Notes: generated by a model not told the origin, from the sequence alone. A stretch of 64,000 nt of DNA from Hyphomonas atlantica corrig. (GCF_000682715.1 NZ_AWFH01000012.1:124001-188000), one strand, 5' to 3'. Positions 33,787 through 43,255 are shown, counted from the stretch's first letter. A program made the numbers and translations.

Positions 33787-34383
33787 CTATGTTTCCGCTG
33801 GCGGTAAAGTTCTCGCGATAAGCTCATTAATCAGGCGTTGCGCCTCTTCTGTCTTCCGTGGATCGCGGGCGTCAATCTGACAGTACCATACTAGTTCATT
33901 TGTCTTTGAGTTCACTAGGAGGAGTTCTGCGGATTGTTCGATCCCATCCGGACCGGGCACGCCGCCGAACATGACGTCAAGACTGCCCTGAACGAGCCGG
34001 CTGGCAGAGCTTTCGAAATCATAGCGGACCCGAATGAGGGCAACGAGTCGGTCTGTTGGCTCAGCCAATGCAACAGATTCAGGGTCCAGCGTGCCCAGGT
34101 GTTGCGACAAGAGTTGAGCTCGATCCGTAGCGTTTCGAGATGGATCGAAAAGCTCTTCTGGCACCATGCTGGATAAGGCTTCGGCAAGGTTAAGACGTGC
34201 GGTATCGCTTTCCTCCGGCCGTGGCTCTCGCATGCCGGCTGCGGTGACGAGCGTTACTTCGGCCAGCGGCGGAAGATATGTGATCTCTGCTGTCTCTGGC
34301 GGCTCAATATCCACCGGCGCGCGGGCAGGCGATGCGCACGCTACAAGCCCAGCCAGCAGGCCGATCCAGAATAGCCGCATCAA
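33787..34383 (-). CDS. Putative lipoprotein of unknown function
   Basis: A 198-residue protein with a lipoprotein leader (LVACAS, Cys16). The remaining part is hydrophilic, with no motif I recognise. Segments LVALIRVRYDFESSASRLVQ and AELLLVNSKTNELVWYCQID look like strands of a compact alpha/beta domain, somewhat like lipoproteins that compute a tRNA-like or CsgG-like fold, but this is not firm. It lies behind the glycosyltransferase gene and is divergent from SOS-linked rmuC, with a 137-base shared spacer. Confidence 0.7.
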   Translation of the reverse strand: MMRLFWIGLLAGLVACASPARAPVDIEPPETAEITYLPPLAEVTLVTAAGMREPRPEESDTARLNLAEALSSMVPEELFDPSRNATDRAQLLSQHLGTLDPESVALAEPTDRLVALIRVRYDFESSASRLVQGSLDVMFGGVPGPDGIEQSAELLLVNSKTNELVWYCQIDARDPRKTEEAQRLINELIARTLPPAET

Positions 34384-34478
34384 TTAGCCCCTTTAGTGAT
34401 CCGAGTGGAAAAGGGTATCATCCTTTGCGCGAAGTCAAGTTCGCCCGAAAATGAGCCCAATCATGGACACAATTTGCC

Positions 34479-34493
34479 GTTCCTTATATGTTC
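34479..34493 (+). promoter_or_regulatory. LexA (SOS) box upstream of rmuC
   Basis: GTTC-CTTATAT-GTTC is an exact match to the alphaproteobacterial LexA direct repeat GTTC-N7-GTTC, 28 bases ahead of the rmuC start. Confidence 0.75.
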
Positions 34494-34520
34494 CGGCGAG
34501 AATCGTGCGAGGCAGAGCGA

Positions 34521-35864
34521 ATGGAACCTGTTATCATTATTGGCGGCGCTGGGTTTGACGCTGCGCATCTCATCCTCTTTCTGTTGGCCCTCGCACTCGC
34601 GGGCACGGCATGGTGGTTGGCGAGCAAGTCGGGCGCGAAAGAAGAGCGGCTGACGCTCGATCTGGAACGGGCGACTGACGATCTCGATGAAGCGAAGCAA
34701 CGCGCGCGGACACTGGAAGAGGTGGCGCGAAAAGCTGAACTCGAACTGGCTGAAGCGAAAGCAAGAAGTGCGGAGGATGAGCGCAAATTCGCCGAAATGG
34801 CGCAAGGCGTGCTGCAGAGAGCGAATGTCCAGTTTCTTGAGCGTGCAGAAGAGACATTCAAGCGACATCGAGAAGGTGCGCAGGGTGAACTGAAAGAGCT
34901 GATGAAGCCGATCGGGGAGAATTTCGACGCGTTCAAGAAGCGGGTGGATGAGATCGAGAAAGTCAGGACTGAAGACAAGTCTGCCATTCAGGAACAAGTC
35001 AAAGCGATTCACGAAAGCCTGAAGACGAACACTCAGGAGACCGGCAAGTTGGTGAGCGCGTTGACCGCACCGAAGGGCGGAGGACGTTGGGGTGAAATGA
35101 CGCTCCGCAACGTCATGGAACAGGCTGGGCTATCGGCGCATTGCGACTTTTCCGAACAGGTGCACGACGATACGGAGCAGGGGCGGCAGCGTCCGGATGC
35201 CGTCATCCACTTGCCGGGGGGGCGTCAGATCGTCGTCGACTCCAAGGTTTCGCTCGCATCATACATGTCAGCCGTAAACGCTGAAGACCCGGCGGAACGG
35301 GCGGCGCACCTGAAAGCGCATGCTGCCAGCGTTCAGCGCCACGTGAATGGGCTCGCGTCAAAGGATTATCAGTCCAATCTGGGCGGACGGTTCGACTATA
35401 TTGCCATGTTCATTCCAGGAGAAAACTTCTTCGCGGCAGCTTTGGAGCATTCGCCAGACCTGATCGAGAAAGCAATGAGCCGCCAGGTTATCGTCACAAC
35501 GCCCACAACACTGATCGCGCTTGCGCGAACCGTCGCCCATCTGTGGCGGCAGCATCACCAGAATGAAAATGCCATGGCTGCGGCTGAATTGGGGGCCGAA
35601 TTGTATGGCCGTATGGGCGTGATGCTGGGCCATATCGAAAAGCTCGGGAAGTCTCTCAACGGGTCGGTTGATCACTTCAATTCAGCCATGGGATCTTTTG
35701 ATAAACGGGTCCTGCCAACACTGCGCAAGTTCGAGGACATGGAAATCGCACCGCCTTCGAAAACCTTGTCTGAGCCGAAACAGATCGAAAACAGGGCGAA
35801 TGTTTCTGAAAACACAGGAGAGCTGGACTTTGGGGCGCCGAAGAAACCCCTTGCCGCCGAATGA
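34521..35864 (+). CDS. rmuC: DNA recombination protein RmuC
   Basis: A 447-residue protein: an N-terminal membrane helix (about 12-32), a long coiled coil rich in Glu, Lys and Ala (35-190), and a PD-(D/E)XK-like nuclease domain with GGGRWGEMTLRNVMEQ, GRQRPDAVIHLPGGRQIVVD and SKVSLASYM in order. RmuC limits inversions between short repeats, presumably by trimming DNA ends. The ATG at 34521 has GAGG 9 bases upstream; an upstream start at 34488 would fall inside the LexA box. That box indicates induction by DNA damage. Confidence 0.93.
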   Translation: MEPVIIIGGAGFDAAHLILFLLALALAGTAWWLASKSGAKEERLTLDLERATDDLDEAKQRARTLEEVARKAELELAEAKARSAEDERKFAEMAQGVLQRANVQFLERAEETFKRHREGAQGELKELMKPIGENFDAFKKRVDEIEKVRTEDKSAIQEQVKAIHESLKTNTQETGKLVSALTAPKGGGRWGEMTLRNVMEQAGLSAHCDFSEQVHDDTEQGRQRPDAVIHLPGGRQIVVDSKVSLASYMSAVNAEDPAERAAHLKAHAASVQRHVNGLASKDYQSNLGGRFDYIAMFIPGENFFAAALEHSPDLIEKAMSRQVIVTTPTTLIALARTVAHLWRQHHQNENAMAAAELGAELYGRMGVMLGHIEKLGKSLNGSVDHFNSAMGSFDKRVLPTLRKFEDMEIAPPSKTLSEPKQIENRANVSENTGELDFGAPKKPLAAE

Positions 35865-35909
35865 GGGGCAAGTGTTGACCATCCGGCCTAGCGTACATAT
35901 TTCATCCTT

Positions 35910-36437
35910 ATGGCTATCAGAGAAATCCTCACCGTCCCGGACCCGCGTCTGAAGGAAGTGTCGAAACCCGTCGAGGGTGGCGTCACTGACGACATTCGCG
36001 CGCTTATGGATGACATGCTGGATACGATGTACGACGCGCCGGGCATTGGCCTTGCTGCGATCCAGATTGGTGTTCCGTTGCGGGTGATCGTGATGGATCT
36101 GGCCAAGGAAGGTGAGGAGGCGCAGCCGCGCTATTTCGTAAATCCCGAAATCCTTCCTCTGACTGAGGACAAGGCCCCCTATGAAGAGGGGTGCCTGTCG
36201 GTGCCGGATATTTTCGAGGAAGTTGAGCGCCCGACAGAGTGCCGCGTGAAGTATCTCGACTATGATGGCAACGAGGTCGAGGAAATTGCGACCGGCATGT
36301 ATGCGGTCTGCATCCAGCACGAGATGGACCATCTCGAAGGCACGTTGTTTATCGACTACCTATCTCGCCTGAAGCGCCAGCGCGCCGTGGATAAGGTAAA
36401 GAAGATCAAGCGACTCAAGCAGAAGAGCGCAGCCTGA
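35910..36437 (+). CDS. def: Peptide deformylase
   Basis: A 175-residue metalloenzyme that removes the formyl group from the N-terminal methionine of new proteins. The three motifs are intact: [18 protein letters not shown] with the metal-binding Cys, and QHEMDH with two metal His and the catalytic Glu. The tail is lysine/arginine-rich ([18 protein letters not shown]). It is grouped with fmt, the enzyme that adds the formyl group, with one tiny gene between them. Confidence 0.97.
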   Translation: MAIREILTVPDPRLKEVSKPVEGGVTDDIRALMDDMLDTMYDAPGIGLAAIQIGVPLRVIVMDLAKEGEEAQPRYFVNPEILPLTEDKAPYEEGCLSVPDIFEEVERPTECRVKYLDYDGNEVEEIATGMYAVCIQHEMDHLEGTLFIDYLSRLKRQRAVDKVKKIKRLKQKSAA

Positions 36438-36442
36438 TCCAG

Positions 36443-36577
36443 ATGAGGAAACGCGCAAATCCTTTCGCGTTATCCTGGTTCCGATGGATGTTGGCGCTGA
36501 TTCTTGCCGCCGTTATTGTATATGTCGTTGGTGGAAGCGGGGTGGTGCCGTTCAGCATGACAGCGGCAATGCGCTGA
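36443..36577 (+). CDS. 44-residue small membrane protein between def and fmt
   Basis: An ATG five bases after the def stop opens a 44-codon frame ending in TGA at 36575-36577. The product has a basic start (MRKRANPF) and one hydrophobic helix (about 15-34, LALILAAVIVYVVGG). Spacing suggests translational coupling with def. No family is recognised, and a chance frame cannot be excluded, but the positive-inside single-helix shape and tight spacing are what a real small membrane protein shows. Confidence 0.45.
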   Translation: MRKRANPFALSWFRWMLALILAAVIVYVVGGSGVVPFSMTAAMR

Positions 36578-36632
36578 CACGTCCTGGACTCTGCGCTTTC
36601 AAAAACGTCTCTGAGCGCTTATCTCCGACATC

Positions 36633-37586
36633 ATGACAAAACCTCTTCGTCTTGCCTTCATGGGCAGCCCCGATATCGCCGTCAGTGTGCTTCAGTCACT
36701 GATGGCGGCAGGCCATGAAGTCGTTTGCGTGTATTCCCAGCCGCCCCGGCCTGCCGGGCGGGGCAAGAAGTTGACCCCGACACCGGTGCATGCTTTCGCC
36801 GAAGCGAGAGGCATCGAGGTGCGCACGCCAAAATCCCTTAAGAAGCCACCGGAGCAGGAGGCATTTTCTGCGCTGGAACTCGATGCAGCAATTGTGGTCG
36901 CCTATGGGCTGATCCTGCCTCAGGCTATTCTGGATGCGCCCAGGCTGGGGTGTCTCAACATGCACGCGTCGATCCTGCCGCGTTGGCGTGGCGCAGCCCC
37001 AATTCAACGTGCGATCATGGCCGGCGACACGGAAACGGGTGTTGATGCGATGATGATGGAGGCTGGGCTCGACACTGGCCCGGTCGTCGCCACTGAACGT
37101 ACACCCATCACGGTAGAAGACACCGCAGGCTCAGTTCACGATCGCTTGGCAGAATTGGCAGCACAGCTTGCGCCCCGCGCGCTGGCTGGGTTGGCGGATG
37201 GAAGTCTCACGCCTGTTCCGCAGGCGGAAGACGGGATGACTTATGCCGCGAAACTCGGCCCGGCGGACCAGCGCGTTGACTGGGGCAAGTCGGCGCGGGA
37301 GGTGGATTGCCAGATAAGAGGGCTTTCACCGTTTCCGGGTGCCTGGTGCGAATGGACGCCGCCGGGCAAGGATGAGCCAATCAGGCTGAAATTATTGATG
37401 AGCCGGCGGTCCGGGCGCGAAACGTCCGCGCCAGTTGGTATGGTTCTGGATGATCGTTTGCTCGTGGCTTGTGGTGATGGGGGCGCTGTGCGTATCCTCA
37501 AGCTGCAAAAACCAGGAGGGAAGCCGATGGATGCTGAGCAGTTCCTGAAAGGACAGGCAATTGCTCCGGATACGGTGTTCGGCTGA
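36633..37586 (+). CDS. fmt: Methionyl-tRNA formyltransferase
   Basis: A 317-residue enzyme that formylates initiator Met-tRNA using 10-formyl-THF. It begins LRLAFMGSPDIAV. The substrate loop PPRPAGRGKKLTPTPVHAFA and the catalytic region LNMHASILPRWRGAAPIQRA (with Asn, His and the later Asp in MMMEAGLDTGPV) are intact, and the C-terminal OB-fold tRNA domain follows. Its stop overlaps the GNAT gene start as ATGA, so the two are coupled. It lies in a def-fmt-GNAT-truA operon. Confidence 0.97.
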   Translation: MTKPLRLAFMGSPDIAVSVLQSLMAAGHEVVCVYSQPPRPAGRGKKLTPTPVHAFAEARGIEVRTPKSLKKPPEQEAFSALELDAAIVVAYGLILPQAILDAPRLGCLNMHASILPRWRGAAPIQRAIMAGDTETGVDAMMMEAGLDTGPVVATERTPITVEDTAGSVHDRLAELAAQLAPRALAGLADGSLTPVPQAEDGMTYAAKLGPADQRVDWGKSAREVDCQIRGLSPFPGAWCEWTPPGKDEPIRLKLLMSRRSGRETSAPVGMVLDDRLLVACGDGGAVRILKLQKPGGKPMDAEQFLKGQAIAPDTVFG

Positions 37587-38071
37587 TGAGTTTCTGGATT
37601 CGACCCGCCCGAGACGAGGATCTCGCGGAAATCATCGCCCTGAATGATCTTGCATTTGGTGGCCAGGACGAGGGCAGGATTGTGAAGGCTATGTCCGAAG
37701 GCGAAGACAGTGTTCTCTCCTTGGTCGCGAGCGATGACAATCTGATTGCCGGCCATATCCAGTTTTTCCGAATACGCATCGACGGCGCGCCAGTCGCCGT
37801 CGGATTGGGACCGATGTCGGTTCATCCTGATTTTCAGAAGACCGGTATCGGAAGCGGCCTGATCCAGATGGGGCTTATGGCGTTGGAAGGAGCAGGCGAA
37901 CAAATTGTGTTCGTGTTGGGTCATCCCGAGTACTATCCGCGATTTGGGTTTTCTGCGGATCTGGCTGCACCGTTCGATAGCGATTGGTCAGGCGAAGCGT
38001 TCATGGCGTTGCGCCTTCATCCCGATGCGCCAGCGTCCGGACGGTTGACCTATCCGCCTGCCTTTGGCTAG
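37586..38071 (+). CDS. GNAT-family N-acetyltransferase
   Basis: A 161-residue protein. IRPARDEDLAEIIALND is the typical GNAT opening, and LGPMSVHPDFQKTGIGSGLI contains the acetyl-CoA pyrophosphate loop (Q-K-T-G-I-G-S). FVLGHPEYYPRFGFSADL is shared with YhbS-like putative acetyltransferases. The substrate is unknown. It overlaps fmt by ATGA and precedes truA by nine bases. This position next to fmt and truA suggests only shared transcription. Confidence 0.9.
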   Translation: MSFWIRPARDEDLAEIIALNDLAFGGQDEGRIVKAMSEGEDSVLSLVASDDNLIAGHIQFFRIRIDGAPVAVGLGPMSVHPDFQKTGIGSGLIQMGLMALEGAGEQIVFVLGHPEYYPRFGFSADLAAPFDSDWSGEAFMALRLHPDAPASGRLTYPPAFG

Positions 38072-38080
38072 GGCAGCGCG

Positions 38081-38821
38081 ATGCCACGATACAGACTGCT
38101 CATAGAATACAATGGTGGCCCGTTTCAGGGCTGGCAGCGCCTGCCGGGGCTCCCGACTGTGCAAGGCACGTTGGAAGAGGCCGCGACCAAACTGGATGAT
38201 GGCGCGCCAGTCGAAGTGTTTGGCGCGGGACGCACAGACAGTGGTGTGCATGCAACCGGGCAAGTCGCGCACATGGATTTGCAGATCGATCGTGGCCACA
38301 AGGTCGCCGATGCGATGAATTTCCATTTGCGTCCTCATCCGATTGCTATCCTGAAGGCCGAAGAAGTCGACGATGAGTTCAGTGCCCGCTTCAGCGCTAC
38401 CGAACGCCACTATCGATTTATCATCGTCAACCGGCGGGCGGACCTGACACTGGAGCGTGGATTGGCCTGGCGCGTGCCGTCTGCACTTGATGCGGACAAG
38501 ATGCACGAAGCGGCGCAACACCTGGTCGGGACGCACGATTTCACGACATTTCGCGACACGGATTGTCAGGCAAATTCGCCGCTTCGCACGCTTAATGCCA
38601 TTTCCGTGTCGCGATATGGTGACAGGGTCGAACTGACCTGTCGCGCTCAGAGCTTCCTGCACAGGCAGGTGCGCTCAATGGTCGGCAGTCTGGTCGAAGT
38701 GGGCCGTGGTCGTCGCCCGGTGCAATGGATCAAGCAGATTCTGGAGGCTGCAGATCGAACGAAGTGCGGGCCAATTTCGCCGCCCGATGGCTTGTACCTC
38801 GAGAAAGTCGACTACGAGTGA
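38081..38821 (+). CDS. truA: tRNA pseudouridine(38-40) synthase
   Basis: A 246-residue enzyme that makes pseudouridine at positions 38-40 of the tRNA anticodon arm. The start RYRLLIEYNGGPFQGWQRLP, the catalytic Asp in GAGRTDSGVHATGQV, the region FSARFSATERHYRF and the C-terminal RAQSFLHRQVRSMVG are all in place. It is the last gene of the def-fmt-GNAT-truA run; a small 6-bp hairpin (GCTGAC/GTCAGC) lies just after the stop. Confidence 0.97.
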   Translation: MPRYRLLIEYNGGPFQGWQRLPGLPTVQGTLEEAATKLDDGAPVEVFGAGRTDSGVHATGQVAHMDLQIDRGHKVADAMNFHLRPHPIAILKAEEVDDEFSARFSATERHYRFIIVNRRADLTLERGLAWRVPSALDADKMHEAAQHLVGTHDFTTFRDTDCQANSPLRTLNAISVSRYGDRVELTCRAQSFLHRQVRSMVGSLVEVGRGRRPVQWIKQILEAADRTKCGPISPPDGLYLEKVDYE

Positions 38822-38903
38822 CGTGTTGCTGACGCGAAGTCAGCCTGTTCTACAAAACGCTTCCGACTTAGCCTCCCTTCAAAACAACAAAGGGAGACAG
38901 GCA

Positions 38904-40139
38904 ATGGCGATTGATTTCACGATTCCAGAGGATGCCAAGGAAGTGCGCGAGCGCGTGCGCCAGTGGGTGCAAGATGAGTGCATTCCCGCGGAGAAGGAAA
39001 TGGCTGCGGGTAGGCCTTTCAAGGAGGTGTTGCCCGAATTGCGGAAGAAAGCGCGGGCGCGTGGGCTTTGGTGCCCCTTCATCCCGGTAGAGCATGGCGG
39101 CATGGGGCTTGGCCCGCTCGCCAATGCGCTCGTGCAAATGGAACTTGGCCAAAGCCACCTTGGCGCTCTGTCGATGAACTCTCAGGGGCCGGATGACGCC
39201 ACCATGCTGACCCTGCTGGCACATGGTACGGATTTTCAGAAAGAGAAGTATCTGAAGCCACTGCTGAATGGCGAAAAGCGGATTTGCTATTCGATGACTG
39301 AGAAAGCAGCCGGGGCCGACGCCACCGGGATGCAGACGCGCGCCGAGAAGGATGGCAAGGGAAATTACGTCCTGAACGGCGAGAAATGGTTTTCGAGCGC
39401 GGCTACGGCAGCCGACATCGCCGTGGTCATGGCAAAGACAAATCCCGATGCGCCTCGCCATCAGCAATTCTCAACCTTCATCGTTGAGCTGCCAAATCCC
39501 GGTTACAAGATCATCCGGGATATTCCGACGATGGCAGTGCATGGCCCGCATTATGAGGAAATGGGCGGCGGACATGCCGAAGTGAAGATCGAAAACCTTG
39601 TTGTTCCCGAGGAGAATCTGCTCGGTGGGGAAGGGGGCGGATTCTCAATGGGCCAGCATCGTCTTGCCTATGGTCGCCTGCGCCACGGCATGCACAATGT
39701 GGCCATGGCTCAGCGGGCACTCGATCTTGCTACGGAACATGTCACCAATCGGGAAACCTTTGGCCAGCCCCTCGAAGACCGGCAGGGCGTTCAATTCATG
39801 CTCGCGGAGTGTGCCAGCCAGCTCTACATCGCGCGCCTCATGTTGATGCATATCGCCTACAAGGCGGAAAACGGCATGGATTTGCGCCAGGAAAACGGTA
39901 TCGCCAAAGTCTATCTGGCTAATATGGTTCACAAGGTGGTGGACACAGCAATCCAGCTGCACGGCGCGCTTGGCTATTCGCTCGATACGCCTCTGGCCGC
40001 CTGGTACACACACATTCGTTCACAACGCCTGGTCGATGGGCCGGATGAGGTGCACAAATGGATCACGGGAAAGAATGTCATCCGCGCTTTCAAGAAGGAT
40101 GGTACAACCGCCGGTGCGGCGGGGGGCGATCTGCTATGA
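38904..40139 (+). CDS. Acyl-CoA dehydrogenase
   Basis: A 411-residue flavoenzyme catalysing alpha,beta-dehydrogenation of acyl-CoA. The FAD contact region CYSMTEKAAGADATG and GEKWFSSAA are visible in the middle domain, and the C-terminal helical domain has GRLRHGMHNVAMAQRALDLA and QLHGALGYSLDTPLAAWY. The pattern is closest to the ACAD10/11-like subgroup. The ATG at 38904 follows AGGGAG; the frame runs back into truA. It overlaps the EthD-family gene by ATGA. The chain length used is unknown. Confidence 0.92.
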   Translation: MAIDFTIPEDAKEVRERVRQWVQDECIPAEKEMAAGRPFKEVLPELRKKARARGLWCPFIPVEHGGMGLGPLANALVQMELGQSHLGALSMNSQGPDDATMLTLLAHGTDFQKEKYLKPLLNGEKRICYSMTEKAAGADATGMQTRAEKDGKGNYVLNGEKWFSSAATAADIAVVMAKTNPDAPRHQQFSTFIVELPNPGYKIIRDIPTMAVHGPHYEEMGGGHAEVKIENLVVPEENLLGGEGGGFSMGQHRLAYGRLRHGMHNVAMAQRALDLATEHVTNRETFGQPLEDRQGVQFMLAECASQLYIARLMLMHIAYKAENGMDLRQENGIAKVYLANMVHKVVDTAIQLHGALGYSLDTPLAAWYTHIRSQRLVDGPDEVHKWITGKNVIRAFKKDGTTAGAAGGDLL

Positions 40140-40501
40140 TCAAGCTGACGTTCTGCCTGCGACGATTGCCACATCTCAGCCGAGAGGAATTTCAAGTCTA
40201 TTGGCGAGAGAAGCATGCACCACTGGTGGCGAAACATGCAGAGGTTTTGGGGATCCTCCGCTACGTGCAGAATCATACATCGCATGACAATTTGAATGCC
40301 AGCATGCAGGCGAGCCGCGGTGGTCCTCCAGTTTATGATGGCGTCGCTGAGCTATGGTTCAAAAGCGAAAAGGCCATGGCCGCCAAGAGCAACGCGGCGG
40401 CGGCAAAAGCCGGCGCCGAACTGCTGGAGGACGAAAAGAAGTTCATAGACTTGGCAAACTCTCCGCTCTGGTTTGGGGATGAGTTTGAAGTCGTGAGTTA
40501 G
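40136..40501 (+). CDS. EthD-family protein
   Basis: A 121-residue dimeric alpha-beta barrel. KLTFCLRRLPHLSREEFQVY and WREKHAPLVAKHAEVLGI are the EthD hallmarks. EthD proteins accompany oxidative catabolic enzymes, first seen in ether degradation, and may act as small isomerase/dehydratase-like or protective partners. The start overlaps the acyl-CoA dehydrogenase stop by ATGA, so the two are translated together, which suggests work in the same degradative step. Confidence 0.88.
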   Translation: MIKLTFCLRRLPHLSREEFQVYWREKHAPLVAKHAEVLGILRYVQNHTSHDNLNASMQASRGGPPVYDGVAELWFKSEKAMAAKSNAAAAKAGAELLEDEKKFIDLANSPLWFGDEFEVVS

Positions 40502-40552
40502 CTGACGACTTGCCCGAATGGAACTTTCAACTGTTTCACGTATTCTGCGCAG

Positions 40553-41956
40553 GTGAAACGGAACGAAATCGCAATCGGCAATCTTTGCTCGCTGGCAAAT
40601 GGAGTATGCGTCAGTCTGATGATGCTTTGCATTGCGGTGGTCGGCCCGATAGCGTTTGCGCAATCATCAGGGCCGATCGAGGATCCTACGCCTGCTATCC
40701 AGACTCCGCCACCACAGGCGAGCGATTCAGAAATCAAGACGCGTATTTCCGGTATTTTTGATGAGATTGCTACGCTGCGCAAAGTGACCGTGGACGTAAG
40801 CCACGGTGTGGTCACTCTGGGTGGAGAAGTGGCGAACACGGCTGCGGAAGTTCGCGCTGAAGAAATTGCCCTGCGCGTGAATGGGGTGGTCACAGTTGAG
40901 AACCAGATAGAAAGAAGGTTATCGGTAGATAATGGTGCCGGGCCGTTTTTCGGAGACCCCTCCGGGAGGCTGGACAAGCTTTACCGCGCTTTACCACTGT
41001 ATGGCGCAGCCCTCGCGGTTTTCCTGTTCCTGGCTTTACTGGGGCATCTTGTGGCCTCGTGGCGTAGCCTGTGGCGTTGGGCGCTCCCGAATCCCTTCCT
41101 TGAGGAGTTGGTGTCCGGCGCGTTCCGAATACTGATGCTGTTGGTTGCGCTGGTCGTCTCGATGAATGTGCTTGGCGCGACTGCATTGATGGGAACGATC
41201 CTGGGCGGTGCTGGCGTGATTGGCCTGGCAATCGGCATTTCGGTCCGTGATACGCTGGAAAACTATGTGTCCTCAATCATGCTCAGTGTACGCCAACCGT
41301 TCCGGGCGAACGAGCACGTTGTCATCGATGAGCATGAGGGAAAGGTGATGCGGTTAACTTCGCGTTCGACCATCCTGATGACGCTGGACGGCAACCATCT
41401 ACGCATTCCTAACTCCGCTGTCTTCAAGGCAGTGATTCTGAATTATACGCGTAACCCAGAGCGCCGTTTTGAATTTGAACTCGGTGTTGACGCAGCTGAT
41501 GATCCTGTGGCGGCAATGCAGATAGGCCTTGATCGACTGAAGGCCATGTCGTTCGTGCTATCCTGCCCAGAGCCTGAAGCACTCGTGCAGACTGTCGGAG
41601 ACTCAAATATTGTGCTGCGCTTCATGGGCTGGGTTGATCAAAGGCAAACGAATTTCGCCAAGGCCCGAGGTCTTGCGATCGTCGCTACCAAGGATGTCTT
41701 GGAAGAGGGGGGCTTCACCTTGCCGGAACCGATTTATCGTGTTCGCTTCGATAGCGGCGTGGAAGATGCATTAAAAAGCGCAAAGCCTGAAAGCCGCGGC
41801 GCTGGGGCAGCTGAACAGCCGCGCGTGAAAGCTCGACCGAGTTCAAATTATGATTCCGATGTCGCGGCTGACAATACGATTGATGAGAAAGTCGATGCCG
41901 AACGTGCCAGCAGTTCTGAGGCTGACTTGCTGGACGAACAAAGACCCGTTGAATAG
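40553..41956 (+). CDS. BON-domain mechanosensitive channel (MscS family)
   Basis: A 467-residue protein from a GTG at 40553. A signal-like helix (about 16-36) is followed by a periplasmic BON domain (IKTRISGIFDEIATLRKVTV; GVVTLGGEVANTAAEVRAEE) and three membrane helices, the third being the MscS pore region GVIGLAIGISVRDTLENYVS. Then come the beta domain (FRANEHVVIDEHEGKVMRL) and an acidic, disordered tail (about 400-467). The BON domain may attach the channel to the outer envelope. It is the second MscS-type gene in the window and has no operon partner. Confidence 0.9.
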   Translation: MKRNEIAIGNLCSLANGVCVSLMMLCIAVVGPIAFAQSSGPIEDPTPAIQTPPPQASDSEIKTRISGIFDEIATLRKVTVDVSHGVVTLGGEVANTAAEVRAEEIALRVNGVVTVENQIERRLSVDNGAGPFFGDPSGRLDKLYRALPLYGAALAVFLFLALLGHLVASWRSLWRWALPNPFLEELVSGAFRILMLLVALVVSMNVLGATALMGTILGGAGVIGLAIGISVRDTLENYVSSIMLSVRQPFRANEHVVIDEHEGKVMRLTSRSTILMTLDGNHLRIPNSAVFKAVILNYTRNPERRFEFELGVDAADDPVAAMQIGLDRLKAMSFVLSCPEPEALVQTVGDSNIVLRFMGWVDQRQTNFAKARGLAIVATKDVLEEGGFTLPEPIYRVRFDSGVEDALKSAKPESRGAGAAEQPRVKARPSSNYDSDVAADNTIDEKVDAERASSSEADLLDEQRPVE

Positions 41957-41960
41957 GAAT

Positions 41961-43163
41961 TTAGCTGCGATCGCTACCGAGTGCCATATCCAAATCTGTC
42001 AGCAGGTCCTTTGAATCCTCCAATCCGACCGACATACGGACGAGGCCATCTGAAATGCCGTGGGCGAGGCGTTCTTCCTGAGAGTAGGTCGAATGGGTCA
42101 TGCTGGCAGGGTGTTGGATCAGGGATTCGGCGTCCCCAAGGCTTACGGCGCGCTGGATGAGCTGTAGTCGGTCCATCATTCTTGTCCCGGCCTCAAACCC
42201 GTCGGCCAGTTCAAAAGCGATCATGCCGCCAAAGTCCGACATCTGGCGTTTGGCCAGATCGTGCTGAGGGTGGCTTGGCAGACCGGGATAGTGGACGGCT
42301 GAAACGGCTGGATGCTGTTCGAGCCAGTTGGCGATGCGAAGGCCGCTTTCAGAATGGCGCATCATCCTTAGCTGGAGGGTTTTGAGGCCCCGCATGACCA
42401 GCATGGCGGTCAGGGGCGCCATCACTGAGCCGGTCATGTCCTTTACGCCAATCAGGCGAATGTCCTGAACAAGGTCAGCCGGGCCACACACAGCACCTGC
42501 CACCAGGTCTCCATGCCCGCCCAGATATTTGGTGGCGGAGTGGACAACTAGGTCCGCGCCAAGCTCAATCGGGCGCGTCAGCAAGGGCGTCGCGTAGGTG
42601 TTGTCTACAATGGTCAGCGCGCCGGCCTGTTTCGCGATTGACGACACCGCGGCGATGTCGACGAGGCGCATGTTGGGATTTGCTGGCGTTTCGAAGTACA
42701 CAATCCGCGTCGTGTCGCTAATTGTCGCCTGCAGATTCTCCGGGTCTCTCAGATCCACATGCCGAACTTTGACACCGAAGCGAGACAACCCATCCCGCAT
42801 GAACGCAAACGTGCAGCCATAGAGCGTCTGGTCCGTGATGATCTCGTCGCCGGGTTTGACGAGCGTCCAGAGCGTCGAAGCAATCGCGCCCATTCCACTG
42901 GCCGTCGCAAGACCAGCCTCGGCCCCTTCAAGGTTCGCCAAGCGCGTTTCGAGGACTTCAAGCGTGGGGTTGGAGATGCGAGAATAGAAATGCCCTTCGG
43001 TTTCCCCCGCAAAAAGTGCCGAACCTGTTGCAGTATCGGGGAAAACGAAGGTAGACGTCATGTGGACGGGCGGAGTAAGAGAGTGCGAATGATTCGCAGG
43101 TGAGTAGCCATGATGAATGGCTCGGGTTGCAAATCCTGGATCGCGTGACGGTTTGAGGGCCAT
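41961..43163 (-). CDS. megL: Methionine gamma-lyase
   Basis: A 400-residue PLP enzyme that splits methionine into methanethiol, ammonia and 2-oxobutyrate. The Schiff-base Lys212 is in [12 protein letters not shown]. Cys117 in [13 protein letters not shown] is the residue that separates methionine gamma-lyases from cystathionine enzymes. The chain [10 protein letters not shown] and FETPANPNM closely parallel the Pseudomonas enzyme. The ATG at 43163 gives the family start; an upstream start would overlap the operator. It is divergent from an Lrp-type regulator, matching the mdeR-mdeA arrangement. Confidence 0.93.
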   Translation of the reverse strand: MALKPSRDPGFATRAIHHGYSPANHSHSLTPPVHMTSTFVFPDTATGSALFAGETEGHFYSRISNPTLEVLETRLANLEGAEAGLATASGMGAIASTLWTLVKPGDEIITDQTLYGCTFAFMRDGLSRFGVKVRHVDLRDPENLQATISDTTRIVYFETPANPNMRLVDIAAVSSIAKQAGALTIVDNTYATPLLTRPIELGADLVVHSATKYLGGHGDLVAGAVCGPADLVQDIRLIGVKDMTGSVMAPLTAMLVMRGLKTLQLRMMRHSESGLRIANWLEQHPAVSAVHYPGLPSHPQHDLAKRQMSDFGGMIAFELADGFEAGTRMMDRLQLIQRAVSLGDAESLIQHPASMTHSTYSQEERLAHGISDGLVRMSVGLEDSKDLLTDLDMALGSDRS

Positions 43164-43225
43164 GGGGGAACCTTGCTGTCTGTCGAAGCAATATAGCAGC
43201 GCTCTCGGGACAGGTGCTGTCAATT

Positions 43226-43255
43226 TATGCCAAGCATGGCGTGATGATTGGCATA
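43226..43255. promoter_or_regulatory. Operator-like inverted repeat between megL and lrp-type gene
   Basis: TATGCCAA (43226-43233) and TTGGCATA (43248-43255) are perfect 8-bp arms with a 14-base spacer, in the 113-base divergent spacer. Position fits the Lrp-type regulator encoded beside it. Confidence 0.55.
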
